A stretch of 64,000 nucleotides of DNA from Faecalicatena contorta (GTDB lineage Bacteria > Bacillota > Clostridia > Lachnospirales > Lachnospiraceae), in contig NZ_QGDS01000003.1 in assembly GCF_003149105.1 (NCBI RefSeq), forward strand, positions 285,674 to 349,673. The letters are read 5' to 3'. Position numbers and translations under genes: made by a program. This document shows, piece by piece, positions 27,478 through 37,020 of this stretch; the first letter of the stretch is position 1, and every line of letters starts with the position of its first letter. Below the pieces are notes generated by a model. It was given only the letters and a program-made list of their open reading frames with translations, did no database searches and had not been told where the DNA came from.

Positions 27478-28698
27478 ATGAGTAAAGAAAAAGTAGTATT
27501 AGCATATTCAGGCGGACTTGACACTACCGCAATCATCCCATGGTTAAAGGAAAATTTCGATTATGACGTTATCTGCTGCTGTATTGACTGCGGACAGGGT
27601 GACGAACTGGACGGACTGGAAGAAAGAGCAAAATTATCAGGTGCTTCTAAATTATACATAGAGAATATTATTGATGAATTTTGCGATGAATACATTATGC
27701 CGTGTGTAAAAGCAAGTGCAGTTTATGAAAATAAATATTTACTGGGAACTTCTATGGCACGTCCTATCATTGCGAAAAGACTGGTTGAGGTTGCCCGCAA
27801 AGAAGGTGCTACTGCTATCTGCCATGGTGCTACAGGAAAGGGAAATGACCAGATTCGTTTCGAGCTTGGAATCAAAGCCCTTGCTCCTGACCTCAAAATC
27901 ATTGCTCCCTGGAGAATGACAGATGTATGGACTATGCAGTCACGTGAAGATGAAATCGAATACTGCCACCAGCACGGAATCGACCTTCCTTTCGATGCGA
28001 AACACAGCTATAGCCGCGACCGCAACCTGTGGCACATCAGCCATGAGGGCCTGGAACTGGAAGATCCGGCCAGCGAGCCAAACTATGATCACTTATTAGT
28101 CCTGGGCGTTTCTCCTGAAAAAGCACCGGATGAAGGAGAGTATGTCACTATGACATTTGAAGCCGGCATACCTAAGAGCCTGAACGGAAAGGAAATGAAG
28201 GTTTCAGAAATCATTTCAGAACTGAATACTCTTGGCGGAAAACACGGTATCGGTATTGTAGATATTGTGGAGAACCGCGTTGTTGGTATGAAATCACGCG
28301 GGGTGTATGAGACTCCCGGCGGAACAATCCTGATGGAAGCACATGACCAGCTGGAAGAACTGGTTTTGGACCGTGCTACTCATGAAGTTAAAAAGGATAT
28401 GGGCAGCAAATTTGCTCAGATTGTTTACGAAGGAAAGTGGTTTACACCGCTTCGTGAAGCAATTCAGGCATTTGTAGATGTAACACAGCAGTATGTGACA
28501 GGTGAAGTAAAATTCAAACTGTATAAAGGAAATATCATAAAAGCAGGAACAACTTCTCCATACTCATTGTACAGTGAATCATTGGCCAGCTTTACAACTG
28601 GTGAATTGTATGATCATCACGATGCTGAAGGATTCATTAACCTGTTCGGTCTGCCGCTGAAAGTCCGTGCTATGAAAATGCAGGAACTGGAAAAATAA
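27478..28698 (+). CDS. argG: Argininosuccinate synthase
   Basis: Joins citrulline and aspartate with ATP to form argininosuccinate. The 406-residue product has the N-type ATP pyrophosphatase loop [17 protein letters not shown] near the N-terminus, [33 protein letters not shown] and [12 protein letters not shown], all family hallmarks. I use the ATG at 27478 (MSKEKVV) because AGGAGG then sits at nine bases. The ATG at 27472 would be only three bases from it. The only long gene on the plus strand in this half of the window. argH was not found next to it, which is unusual because the two are often adjacent. Confidence 0.98.
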   Translation: MSKEKVVLAYSGGLDTTAIIPWLKENFDYDVICCCIDCGQGDELDGLEERAKLSGASKLYIENIIDEFCDEYIMPCVKASAVYENKYLLGTSMARPIIAKRLVEVARKEGATAICHGATGKGNDQIRFELGIKALAPDLKIIAPWRMTDVWTMQSREDEIEYCHQHGIDLPFDAKHSYSRDRNLWHISHEGLELEDPASEPNYDHLLVLGVSPEKAPDEGEYVTMTFEAGIPKSLNGKEMKVSEIISELNTLGGKHGIGIVDIVENRVVGMKSRGVYETPGGTILMEAHDQLEELVLDRATHEVKKDMGSKFAQIVYEGKWFTPLREAIQAFVDVTQQYVTGEVKFKLYKGNIIKAGTTSPYSLYSESLASFTTGELYDHHDAEGFINLFGLPLKVRAMKMQELEK

Positions 28699-28718
28699 AT
28701 GGAATTAAGTATAATTTA

Positions 28719-28750
28719 ACTTCGAGCCGTCCGAAAGGGCGGCTCCGAGT
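28719..28750 (+). terminator. Hairpin after argG
   Basis: Fourteen-base arms (28719-28732 and 28737-28750) around a GAAA tetraloop, with two G-U pairs and one C-C mismatch. The stem GAGCCGTCC-gaaa-GGGCGGCTC is strong. It is followed by GTAACCAG, not a U run, so it may be a 3'-end stabiliser rather than an efficient terminator. Confidence 0.5.
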
Positions 28751-28785
28751 GTAACCAGAATGAATAATAAAGAAAGGAGATTGAT

Positions 28786-28854
28786 ATGTCAAATTATTGT
28801 ACAACCGGTATATTTACATCAAACGCAAATCTGCCTCCCCGCACTAAGTGTTAA
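28786..28854 (+). CDS. Candidate 22-residue ORF before the ProX gene
   Basis: An ATG with AAAGGAG at a good distance opens a frame of 22 residues (starts MSNYCTTGIF, ends LPPRTKC). The ribosome-site-plus-start sequence GGAGATTGATATGT is repeated exactly in front of the next gene at 28946-28959. The stop codon falls in the left arm of a long inverted repeat. It may be a leader peptide, or the remnant 5' end of a duplicated or interrupted gene. No family is recognised. Confidence 0.3.
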   Translation: MSNYCTTGIFTSNANLPPRTKC

Positions 28855-28918
28855 GTACATTTCAATGTATTATGCGCTTAGTGGTATGAAAAGGTAATAC
28901 ATTTTACTTGTACTTAAC
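28850..28918. repeat. Imperfect 23-24 base inverted repeat upstream of the ProX gene
   Basis: GTTAAGTAC...AATGTATTA (28850-28872) pairs imperfectly with TAATACATT...GTACTTAAC (28895-28918), with a 22-base centre. An overlapping CACTAAG/CTTAGTG pair (28842-28884) could form an alternative stem. It resembles either a small non-autonomous repeat or a leader hairpin with two competing folds. Confidence 0.5.
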
Positions 28919-28955
28919 GTTCAATATCCAATAAAAATAAGAACAGGAGATTGAT

Positions 28956-29495
28956 ATGTTTCATATAAGTGAGATTTTTAAGGTGGCTCCGGCACAATTT
29001 ACAACTCAGTTACAGGAAGAAGTATATAAAGTGCTTGGACAACTTAAAATACCTTTTGAGAGAGTAGAGACAGATGAAGCGATTTCAATGGATGATTGCG
29101 TGCTGATTAATGAAAAACTGAATATGAAAATGGTTAAAACTTTATTTTTATGCAACAAAAAGAAAACCTTGTTTTATCTTTTTGTTACAACAGGTGAAAA
29201 GCCATTTGATACAAAACGATTTTGTGAGACACTTGGTATTTCCAGAGTTTCATTTGCACCAAAGGAATTGTTCGAAGAAATATTAAGAACAAAAATTGGA
29301 GCCGCAACCGTTTTCAGTACACTTGCAGATTGGGAGAAAACCATACAAGTAATCTTTGACCAGGATGTTGCAGATAATGAATACTATGGATGCAGCGATG
29401 GGACAACAACAGGATATATGAAGGTGAAAACGGACGATATACTAAAAGTTTTATTGCCATATTCAAAGCATACATGTAAAATCATCAAATTTTAA
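28956..29495 (+). CDS. Prolyl-tRNA editing protein (YbaK/ProX family)
   Basis: Trans-acting deacylase that removes mischarged amino acids, typically alanine, from tRNA-Pro. The 179-residue product has the YbaK fold: an N-terminal helical part, LNMKMVKTLFLCNKKKTLFYLFV with the conserved Lys pair, KPFDTKRFCETLGISRVSFA, and the C-terminal NEYYGCSDGTTTGYMKVKTDD. These last two segments are typical of ProX/PrdX rather than of EbsC. A ribosome site CAGGAG precedes the ATG. It is a single gene between argG and a convergent sugar operon, with its own terminator. Confidence 0.88.
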   Translation: MFHISEIFKVAPAQFTTQLQEEVYKVLGQLKIPFERVETDEAISMDDCVLINEKLNMKMVKTLFLCNKKKTLFYLFVTTGEKPFDTKRFCETLGISRVSFAPKELFEEILRTKIGAATVFSTLADWEKTIQVIFDQDVADNEYYGCSDGTTTGYMKVKTDDILKVLLPYSKHTCKIIKF

Positions 29496-29508
29496 TTATT
29501 GATAGACA

Positions 29509-29558
29509 ATACCCTGATGGTGAACATAGCAAAAGCCACGTTCAGCCATCAGGGTATT
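29509..29558 (+). terminator. Terminator after the ProX gene
   Basis: Arms AATACCCTGATGG-TGAAC (29509-29526) and GTTCA-G-CCATCAGGGTATT (29540-29558) form a long stem with a one-base bulge, followed by TCTTGTATCTTGTTCTT. It separates this gene from the convergent operon ending at 29612 and could serve both directions. Confidence 0.8.
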
Positions 29559-29611
29559 TCTTGTATCTTGTTCTTCTGTTAATCAATATACCCATACACA
29601 GTGGTGTAATT

Positions 29612-30391
29612 TTATTTTGATAATACTGTATTCCTGTATTCATTTGCAGAAATACCTACAATCTTTTTAAATACCCTGGAAAAGTGAGCCACGTCCGAAA
29701 ACCCTACCTCTTCTGCAATCTCCCCAATCCTAAGTGCTGGATTGTCTAGCATCTGTTTTGCCTTTTCAATGCGGATTTTGTTTAGTATTTCCGAAAAATT
29801 CTGCCCTGTGTACTTGCGGAGCAGCTTGCTTAGATGCCACTGGCTTACATATATCTGTTCGGCAACCTCTGACAGCATAATTTTTTGTTGATAATTTTTA
29901 TTCATATACTTTAGGGCATTTTTTACAATAAAACTGCCTGAGATATTTTCTTCCGGATGCGCTTTCTCTTCGTTATCTTCCTTTTTTCCTAAATCACCGC
30001 TCTCTTTCGCCTTTGAACCTGAAAGGTTTGTTATCATTACTTCCAGTGTATCCAGCAATTCATCCATTTTTGACGGCTTTAATAAAAATCGGGTAACTCC
30101 AAGGCATATAGCACGCTGGGCATAATCAAAATCCCTATATCCAGTGAGAATACAGATTTGGATATTGGGGTATTGTGATTTAATGCTGGCAATCATAGTC
30201 AGCCCATCCATTCCCGGCATCTTAATATCCGATATCAGTATATCTGGCTGTTGGTTCCGGATTAATTCTAATCCTTCCCTTCCACTGAATGCAGTGCCTG
30301 CCACATGGCAGTTATATTTCCCCCATGGAATAGCCTGGGCTAATCCCCTGGCAATAATAGGTTCATCATCAACGATAACTACTTTGTACAT
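29612..30391 (-). CDS. AraC-type response regulator of the sugar locus
   Basis: Transcription regulator with a receiver domain joined to an AraC helix-turn-helix pair. The 259-residue product starts MYKVVIVDDEPIIARGL. It has the phosphoacceptor Asp in PDILISDIKMPGMDG and the Lys in RFLLKPSK. After an acidic linker (about 130-155) comes the AraC domain with two helix-turn-helix units: LSEVAEQIYVSQWHLSKLL and IGEIAEEVGFSDVAHFSRVFKK. The start at 30391 has GGGAGGGGG upstream; the longer frame runs back over the permease end. It is the natural partner of the YesM-type kinase at 33776-35530, as in many Firmicute sugar loci. Confidence 0.92.
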   Translation of the reverse strand: MYKVVIVDDEPIIARGLAQAIPWGKYNCHVAGTAFSGREGLELIRNQQPDILISDIKMPGMDGLTMIASIKSQYPNIQICILTGYRDFDYAQRAICLGVTRFLLKPSKMDELLDTLEVMITNLSGSKAKESGDLGKKEDNEEKAHPEENISGSFIVKNALKYMNKNYQQKIMLSEVAEQIYVSQWHLSKLLRKYTGQNFSEILNKIRIEKAKQMLDNPALRIGEIAEEVGFSDVAHFSRVFKKIVGISANEYRNTVLSK

Positions 30392-30477
30392 CCAATCCCC
30401 CTCCCGGACTTTCCTATTTAGAATTATAACATACATCCGCAGTGCAGCAAGTAAATCCGGCAGATTCACTTGCCGTC

Positions 30478-31353
30478 TCACCCTTTTATTGCTCCCGAGA
30501 TCATTCCCTTGATAATGTATTTCTGTAAGAAAATATATACAATTAAAATCGGAATCACTACCAGGGTTACTGCTGCTGCCATAAGTCCATAGTTGGTTCC
30601 TTCCTGGGATGTCAGCTGATTTAGCAGGACTGTGATTGCCCATTGTGTTTTGGTACGCAGAAAGAACATCTGAGTAAATAAGTCATTATAACTCCATAAG
30701 AATGAAAAAATAGCAACTGTTGCAAAGGATGGTTTAGTAAGAGGTACAATTACTCTAAAAAAAATCTGAAAGATATTGGCTCCTTCTATATACGCAGCCT
30801 CTTCTAACTCTATGGGAATACTCTTAATATATCCCATCAGCACCACAATGGCAAAGGATAAGTTTCCCGCAATCTGGGGAAGCGCTGTAGAGAGCAGAGA
30901 TAGAAAGAGATTGCTGGTATTTACAATCCCCCAGGAATACTGCATCTGAAATACCGGGATGATGGTAGAGAACACGGGGAACATCATGCCTGCAATGACT
31001 AAATTATATAAGAGTTTCTTTAGCCTGAATTCGTAACGAGCCAATACATAGGCGGCAAGACCGGCGAGTAATATTACAGCCGCAGCTACACTGGTGGAAA
31101 TAAGCAAACTGTTTTTATATGCACTTAAGATATCGACACGTTCAAATGCCAATCTGTAATTGTCTAAGGTAAAGATTTCCCCTAAAGGAAGGGCAAAGGA
31201 ATTGGATAAGATAAACCTCCTGTCCTTAAATGAATTTAACACCACCCATATAATAGGGTAAATTGTAGTTAAGGCCCAGATACTTAATAAAAGAAGGATA
31301 ATGGATTGCCCTAAAGAAACTTTTTTTTGCTTGTTTATTGCAATAGCTTTCAT
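30478..31353 (-). CDS. Carbohydrate ABC transporter permease (MalG/UgpE family)
   Basis: Inner-membrane subunit of a CUT1-type sugar importer. The 291-residue product has six predicted helices; the first is ILLLLSIWALTTIYPIIWVVLNSF. The ATPase-docking EAA loop is visible as EEAAYIEGANIFQIFFRVIVP in sections, about 85 residues from the end. It lies 12 bases after the other permease, so both are expressed together. No ATP-binding subunit is in the cluster, so a shared MsmK/UgpC-like ATPase encoded elsewhere is expected. Confidence 0.93.
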   Translation of the reverse strand: MKAIAINKQKKVSLGQSIILLLLSIWALTTIYPIIWVVLNSFKDRRFILSNSFALPLGEIFTLDNYRLAFERVDILSAYKNSLLISTSVAAAVILLAGLAAYVLARYEFRLKKLLYNLVIAGMMFPVFSTIIPVFQMQYSWGIVNTSNLFLSLLSTALPQIAGNLSFAIVVLMGYIKSIPIELEEAAYIEGANIFQIFFRVIVPLTKPSFATVAIFSFLWSYNDLFTQMFFLRTKTQWAITVLLNQLTSQEGTNYGLMAAAVTLVVIPILIVYIFLQKYIIKGMISGAIKG

Positions 31354-31365
31354 AGCAACCCTCCT

Positions 31366-32253
31366 CTAAAATTCTTTTTCTTTGAAAATAGTGTTTACAA
31401 GCTTTGATAACAGAATACCCAGTATTACAATTACAACAGCTATGGCTGAACTGTAATCTACGTCATTTACATTGAATACCTGGTAATACATATAGGTTCC
31501 AGTAAGCCAGGTTTCCCCGTTTGGCAGTCCCTTTGGGAACATAGTCCAGGGAAGATCAAATACTTTTAATGCCCCCGTAACTGCGAGTATAATACAAGTA
31601 CAGGTTACATTGCGAAGCAGGGGCAGCGAAATAAATTTTACCTGCTGGTAAGAAGTAGCACCGTCAATTGCAGCGGCTTCATACAAGTCAGAAGAGATAT
31701 TATTAAGCCCTGTTACAAGGATAATAAAGTAAAACCCCACATACTGCCACATCACCGGCGCCATCATGGTAAACAAAGCAATCCCTTTGCTTTTAAAATC
31801 AACCAATGCTGCAGCACCAAAAATCTCACGGATTTGATTAATCATGCCTTTGTCATAGAGGAAAATCAGGTTAAACAAAAGCCCCAGAGCCGTTGCAGAA
31901 ATAACAATGGGGAAGAAATAAACAATACGGAATAATTTGGCTCCATAGGTAATACGGTCTGTAAGAAGTGCGAGCAAAAGTGCAATCCCTACCTGTCCGA
32001 ATACGGTTACTACCAGCATAATCAGTGTATTGCGGAATGCAACCCACATATTGGTGTCTTTAAGCAGCATGGTATAATTGCTGTACCATGGGTCTGCCCA
32101 TCCTTTTGATGCGGAGCCAAGTCCACTGATTTCCTGAAAACTATTGAAAATGTTTTTGATAAAAGGATAGTACAGGAATACAAAGATAAACAAAAATGCC
32201 GGTGCAAGGAAAAAAATAATTCGTTTTTTATTTTTATAAATATGAGATGTCAT
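31366..32253 (-). CDS. Carbohydrate ABC transporter permease (MalF/UgpA family)
   Basis: Partner permease of the importer. The 295-residue product begins with cytoplasmic residues followed by a first helix IIFFLAPAFLFIFVFLYYPFI. It shows the typical YEAAAIDGATSYQQVKFISLP EAA loop in the C-terminal third. I take the ATG at 32253 because a TGGAG site sits correctly; an ATG four codons earlier (32265) lacks one. The 120-base gap to the binding-protein gene has no clear terminator on the minus strand. Confidence 0.93.
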   Translation of the reverse strand: MTSHIYKNKKRIIFFLAPAFLFIFVFLYYPFIKNIFNSFQEISGLGSASKGWADPWYSNYTMLLKDTNMWVAFRNTLIMLVVTVFGQVGIALLLALLTDRITYGAKLFRIVYFFPIVISATALGLLFNLIFLYDKGMINQIREIFGAAALVDFKSKGIALFTMMAPVMWQYVGFYFIILVTGLNNISSDLYEAAAIDGATSYQQVKFISLPLLRNVTCTCIILAVTGALKVFDLPWTMFPKGLPNGETWLTGTYMYYQVFNVNDVDYSSAIAVVIVILGILLSKLVNTIFKEKEF

Positions 32254-32373
32254 AGTTTGCTCCATTTCTGTGCAGATATCTGCTCATAGAGGATAATCTG
32301 TAAAGTAAGGGCCGCTGCAAAATTCAGGTTGATCTGTGCAGCAGCCCCATTTTATCTATTCATTTTTTGATCT

Positions 32374-33681
32374 CTATTTAGCCAATGAATCCAAAACTTC
32401 TTGTACAGATTCTTTTATATCGCTCTTACCAGTTACTAAGTTAGGCATGCCATCAAAGATTGGAACTCTTGATTCTGCCGGAATCTGGTCTTGTATCGCG
32501 CTTGCCATTCCCGTAGCACCCTGCACTAATTTAAGTCCATCTTTTGCTAAAGAAGTTAATTTAGATTCATCAACCTGGCTTCCGTTCTTTAATGCAGTTG
32601 CAGAAACCTCCGCAAATTTAGAAACCAGTTCATCACTTGTCATATAGCTGACAAAATCAACTGCTGCTGCTCGTTTGTCCGGATCATCCCAGGCTTTCTT
32701 TGTAATATAATATCCACTGGATAGTCCGCCAATGATATCCGTTGTTTTTCTGTCATTATTTCCAGGAACATAAGTAACTGTAAAGTTATCAATATTGCTT
32801 GTTAACTCTTCAATCCCACCAACCTTCCAAGAACCATCAATTAAAAAAGCTGCTTTGTTGTCAATAAACATCTGTACTGTTTCATCATCAGTACCTGTTA
32901 AAGTGTTTTCAGGGAAGAAGCCTCTTTCATAAAGGTCTTTGATGTCGTTAAGACCATTCACCCAAGCGGTTCCATGCTCGTCAGATATGCTGCCTGGAAG
33001 TACATTGTGTGTAGCAGGGGTTAAATAATTATAAATAGAGAACTCAAACCAATAGTGCGGCACGGTTGCTAAAGAAGCAGCAATTGGAGCATATCCGGCA
33101 TCTTTAATCTTTTGGCAGGTTTCAAGGAATTCATCCCATGTAGTATTTGGTCCGGGAATTTCAACACCGGCAGCTTCACATACTTCTTTGTTTACGAACA
33201 TGCCTTCCCAGTATCCATTCACCGGCACAGAGTAGTTCTTTCCATCTACAGGGGAAGCCCCCATCATGCCATCTTTCATATTGCTTGCATAGTCAGGGAA
33301 TTCTTTACGGATTTCTTCAATGGAAACTACCTTTCCAGCTTCTACCAGGGGATTGGAGTCTACACCGTTAAAGAAAAATAGTACATCCGGTTCTGAACCT
33401 GTTTCAAAGTCTGCCAATACTCTGGCTTTAAAAGTTTCATCGGAAGTGGAAGAAGAATCATTTACCTTGTTCCCGCTTTCACTTTCCCATGCAGCCACAG
33501 CATCCTGGAAATTCTGTGCATTCCCATCATTTCCTGCATAAGTAGTAGTCGTGTTTAAAGTAACCTTTTTCGCTTCAGTCTTTGTCTCTTCTCCCGAACC
33601 TGCCGGTTCCTCTTTCTTAGTGCAGGCGGCCATAGATATTACCATGGTAAATGCTAACATTAAAGCGAATAACTTTTTCAT
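32374..33681 (-). CDS. Sugar-binding lipoprotein of the ABC importer
   Basis: Extracellular solute-binding protein (family 1). The 435-residue product has a classic lipoprotein signal, MKKLFALMLAFTMVISMAAC, with the Cys at residue 20 followed by TKKEE. The mature part starts with an acidic, Thr-rich linker and contains EPDVLFFFNG, VPVNGYWEGMFVNKEVCEAAG and the late AFLIDGSWKVGGIEEL segment typical of disaccharide-binding proteins. The ligand is not readable from sequence; the phosphorylase gene suggests a GlcNAc-type disaccharide. It has a strong ribosome site (AGGAGG) and its own promoter, fitting higher expression. Confidence 0.93.
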   Translation of the reverse strand: MKKLFALMLAFTMVISMAACTKKEEPAGSGEETKTEAKKVTLNTTTTYAGNDGNAQNFQDAVAAWESESGNKVNDSSSTSDETFKARVLADFETGSEPDVLFFFNGVDSNPLVEAGKVVSIEEIRKEFPDYASNMKDGMMGASPVDGKNYSVPVNGYWEGMFVNKEVCEAAGVEIPGPNTTWDEFLETCQKIKDAGYAPIAASLATVPHYWFEFSIYNYLTPATHNVLPGSISDEHGTAWVNGLNDIKDLYERGFFPENTLTGTDDETVQMFIDNKAAFLIDGSWKVGGIEELTSNIDNFTVTYVPGNNDRKTTDIIGGLSSGYYITKKAWDDPDKRAAAVDFVSYMTSDELVSKFAEVSATALKNGSQVDESKLTSLAKDGLKLVQGATGMASAIQDQIPAESRVPIFDGMPNLVTGKSDIKESVQEVLDSLAK

Positions 33682-33731
33682 AAAATACCTCCTATAAATG
33701 TTTTAATGTTTTTATGTTCCCTTCTGTTACT

Positions 33732-33760
33732 ATCATACCCTAAGAAAGTGAAAAGGTTAA
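33732..33760 (-). promoter_or_regulatory. Internal promoter before the binding-protein gene
   Basis: -35 TTAACC (33760-33755) and -10 TATGAT (33737-33732) with 17-base spacing, in the 94-base gap after the kinase gene. It would give extra expression of the binding protein and permeases. Confidence 0.5.
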
Positions 33761-33775
33761 TGTTTCTAATTGCTA

Positions 33776-35530
33776 TTATTTGTCTGTGTTTGTTTTGTTT
33801 AATTTGACTATAATGGTGCTGACTGTAGAATCTTCTTTGTCATTTTTAATAGTAAGCCCACAGTCATTTCCATAAATAATCTTTAAACGCCTGTCAACAT
33901 TGCGGATTCCAAGGCTTGTGGAGCGTTCATTTTCAGTATCCGATTCCTCGTTTAATAGAGTATTAATCTTTTCTTCATCTTCCTTCGACAGCCGCCCTTT
34001 ATTTTTAATTTCAATATATAATTTATCATCCTCTGAAAAGATATGGAGGGTCACTATCCCCTGGTTCTGTCCATTCATTCCATGCTCTACTGCATTTTCT
34101 ATGATGGGCTGGATAATAAGCCTTGGGACAGGCACCTGAAGAAGGCTCTCATCAATTTTTTTTACAATCTGAAAACGTTCCCCGAGCCTTGTGGATATAA
34201 TAAAGAAGTAGGCATCTGCATAGGAAAGTTCTTCTGCCAGAGGAATGTGATGCTGCTGCTTACGGTTCATAGTGGCATTTAAGATAGTGGAGAGGGCTTC
34301 AATCATTCCGTTTACTTTATAATTTCCCATCAGCCTTGCCTCCCAATTAATGATTTCCAGGGTATTATTTAAAAAATGAGGATTAATCTGGGACTGCAAT
34401 GCCATAATATTAGCATCCTTCAGCGCCAATTCCTCCAGGAATATTTTTTCAAATTGATTCTTTAATACCAGGGACATGGAATTAAAAGCCTCCCCTAAGA
34501 ATGTGAATTCCTGGCTTCCCTGGATTTTTTGTATCTGGGTGCCGTAATTTCCCCCGGAAATTTGATGAGCGGCTTTGGTCAACTGGACGATGGGTTTTGT
34601 AATCTTTGTGTGGAAAAACCGAAAGACCAGCAGGACAAAGGCAATTAGCAGCGGGAAAAACAATGTTAAAATATAAACCAGTGCATCCATTTCATAGAGG
34701 ATTACATCATCTTGTAACTTTGCCACAAAGGTTAAGTAATCCTGATTGTATTTTATTGTCTTATAAACATAGGAACCCTGGTCATCCTTATAATATGTAC
34801 TTAGGGGAGCCACCTTTCCATACCTTGCCAGGTATGGGTTCTCAGGTGAGCCCCACAGCAGGCTGCCGTTTTTATAGATTGTTCCTTCCTCGTAGCCCCA
34901 GATAGTACTGATGCTCTCAAAGACCGATTCGTTATTCAACTCCATGACAATGACTGCGTAAGGTTTAAAATTAGATGTCATCAAGTTTCTTACCATGTAC
35001 ACCCGTTCTTCAAAGGGGACAAAGGCAACATTAGTATCCAATTCTTTGGAAAGCTCCATTGCCGGCTCTAAGACATGCTGTTCAAAATACTGGACATTGT
35101 AGTAGGTTGATTTGTTTTTATTGGAGTAGGTGTAATAAACATGTTCAGGAAATTCCGTGAAAACCAGCATGGTACTGCGGAAACGATCATCAAATCGATA
35201 TTGCTGGTTCAAAAATAAGGTGATGTCTTCATAAGTTTTCTGTTTGCTATAACCAGACTGATGCTTTATGTATACTTCACGGACGGTGGGAAGATAGGAG
35301 GCATTCTTTGAAGCGGTAATGGCATCCTGCATTCTTGAAAGACAGGTTTCTACTGCTTTTTCCATGGAGTTTACAATGGTTTGCTCTGTCTGTTTGTTTA
35401 AATTGTGATAGACAAAATTAATTACAAGGATAGTCAGCAAGGTGAGGGGGATAACCCAGCAAAGGATTAAAGTCCGCATCATGCTCCATTTTAAGGACAC
35501 TTCCTTTTTATTTTTCTTATTTAATTCCAT
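33776..35530 (-). CDS. YesM-type sensor histidine kinase
   Basis: Membrane sensor for the AraC-type regulator. The 584-residue product has a membrane helix at about 20-42 (LILCWVIPLTLLTILVINFVY) and a long extracellular sensor to about 280. A second helix (YILTLFFPLLIAFVLLVFRFF) and a HAMP segment follow. The His_kinase domain has QSQINPHFLNNTLEIINWE, with the His in NPHFLNN, and the HATPase domain has PIIENAVEHGMNG and TSLGIRNVDRRL. The start at 35530 uses GTGGAGG; an upstream GTG (35542) is less likely. The periplasm-facing domain probably senses the sugar or its loaded binding protein. Confidence 0.93.
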   Translation of the reverse strand: MELNKKNKKEVSLKWSMMRTLILCWVIPLTLLTILVINFVYHNLNKQTEQTIVNSMEKAVETCLSRMQDAITASKNASYLPTVREVYIKHQSGYSKQKTYEDITLFLNQQYRFDDRFRSTMLVFTEFPEHVYYTYSNKNKSTYYNVQYFEQHVLEPAMELSKELDTNVAFVPFEERVYMVRNLMTSNFKPYAVIVMELNNESVFESISTIWGYEEGTIYKNGSLLWGSPENPYLARYGKVAPLSTYYKDDQGSYVYKTIKYNQDYLTFVAKLQDDVILYEMDALVYILTLFFPLLIAFVLLVFRFFHTKITKPIVQLTKAAHQISGGNYGTQIQKIQGSQEFTFLGEAFNSMSLVLKNQFEKIFLEELALKDANIMALQSQINPHFLNNTLEIINWEARLMGNYKVNGMIEALSTILNATMNRKQQHHIPLAEELSYADAYFFIISTRLGERFQIVKKIDESLLQVPVPRLIIQPIIENAVEHGMNGQNQGIVTLHIFSEDDKLYIEIKNKGRLSKEDEEKINTLLNEESDTENERSTSLGIRNVDRRLKIIYGNDCGLTIKNDKEDSTVSTIIVKLNKTNTDK

Positions 35531-35583
35531 TGTAACCTCCACTTTTCCTAATATTTCAATAGAACAAAGAGTTTGTGAAATAC

Positions 35584-37005
35584 CTACTCCGGCGTAATAC
35601 TCAGATAGTCTTCGTAGAGGGAAAGGATTTCCCTGGCTTCCTTAAGTGTGCCCATTTCGCAGAAGATACGCATCAATGGCTCTGTCCCGGAGAATCTTAC
35701 GACTACCCAGCCACCGTTTTCAAAGTATACTTTGCTTCCGTCCAGATAGGAAACGTGATCAATTTCCACAGGCAGAATGGGAAGCTTTTTGTCTTCCATC
35801 AGTATTTTATGGATTTCATGCTTTTTCTCATAAGTGAGACGGTAATTTCCCTCTTCCATGTGGGCGGCACCAAATTCCCGTTCAATGTCATGGCAGATTT
35901 CAGAAAGTTTTTTGCCTGTAAGAGCAATCATTTCTACTAAAAGAGCTGCCGCATATACGCCATCTTTTCCTTTAATATGCCCCCTTACAGTAAGCCCCCC
36001 AGAAGATTCACCCCCAATAATGGCATTGGTTGCATTCATTTTGGCGGAAATATGCTTAAATCCCACAGGAACCTCATAGCATTCCTGGCCAAATTTTCTA
36101 GCAACCCGGTCAAGCATATGAGTCGTTGCAATATTCCTGACAGCAGGCCCGCTCCAGCCCTTGTATTTTACCAGATAGTAATATAATAGTACCAGAATAT
36201 CGTTAGGGTGGAGAAAACGCCCCCTATTATCAATAACACCAATCCGATCGGCATCCCCATCGGTGGCAATTCCAATATCGCATCTCCTGTCACTCACTGC
36301 CCGCTGTAAGGCATGGAGGGTTGCAGAGGATGGAGAGGGAAGTTTGCCGCCAAATAACGTGTCATGCCGCTCATGGATGGTATAAACCTCACAGCGTGCT
36401 GTATGGAATATAGTGGTGAGGGAAGTTTCACTGACACCGTACATAGGGTCAATAGCAATCCTTAAGCCCCGGCGGCGTATGGCATCCATATTGACTCTGT
36501 CAATAATATGATCCAGATATTCGTTTAATGGATAAATTTCCTCTATCAGACCTGAAGCCAGCCCCTCTTCATAATCCATCTCTTCTACATCTTCTGCAGA
36601 CAATTGCGCAATATATCCTTCTAAATCCTGTGTCTGAAGTTCATCTGCATCCCTTCCCCCTGCAGTAAATATCTTGATTCCATTATAGATAGCAGGATTG
36701 TGGCTGGCGGTAATCATCAGTCCATATGGAAGGTCATGTTTCATTACATAGAACATAATCAGGGGGGTGGGGGATGATTTATTCACAAGTGAAGCATGGA
36801 TGCCTTCTCTGGCAAAAACACATGCCGCCCAGCACATTGCCTCTTTGGCTAAGAATCTGCGGTCATAGCCAAGGACAACCCCCTTTTCTGCAATTTCTTC
36901 TGCTTTCATTTTATTGCAAAGACCTTTCGCCAGAAGCTGTATATTTGTTTTAGTAAATTCATCCCCAATAATTGCACGCCAGCCACCTGTACCAAATTTA
37001 ATCAT
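35584..37005 (-). CDS. Phosphohexomutase (phosphoglucomutase/phosphomannomutase family)
   Basis: Alpha-D-phosphohexomutase of 473 residues with all four active-site loops. These are the phosphoserine loop TASHNP (99-104), the metal-binding DGDADR (249-254), the sugar-specificity loop GGESSGG (331-337) and the phosphate-binding RFSGTEP (437-443). Located 15 bases after the phosphorylase gene. By analogy with the chitobiose operon of Vibrio, where a mutase of this family accompanies the phosphorylase, it probably turns GlcNAc-1-phosphate into GlcNAc-6-phosphate. Activity on glucose-1-phosphate cannot be excluded. Confidence 0.9.
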   Translation of the reverse strand: MIKFGTGGWRAIIGDEFTKTNIQLLAKGLCNKMKAEEIAEKGVVLGYDRRFLAKEAMCWAACVFAREGIHASLVNKSSPTPLIMFYVMKHDLPYGLMITASHNPAIYNGIKIFTAGGRDADELQTQDLEGYIAQLSAEDVEEMDYEEGLASGLIEEIYPLNEYLDHIIDRVNMDAIRRRGLRIAIDPMYGVSETSLTTIFHTARCEVYTIHERHDTLFGGKLPSPSSATLHALQRAVSDRRCDIGIATDGDADRIGVIDNRGRFLHPNDILVLLYYYLVKYKGWSGPAVRNIATTHMLDRVARKFGQECYEVPVGFKHISAKMNATNAIIGGESSGGLTVRGHIKGKDGVYAAALLVEMIALTGKKLSEICHDIEREFGAAHMEEGNYRLTYEKKHEIHKILMEDKKLPILPVEIDHVSYLDGSKVYFENGGWVVVRFSGTEPLMRIFCEMGTLKEAREILSLYEDYLSITPE

Positions 37006-37020
37006 ATGATACCTCCATTT

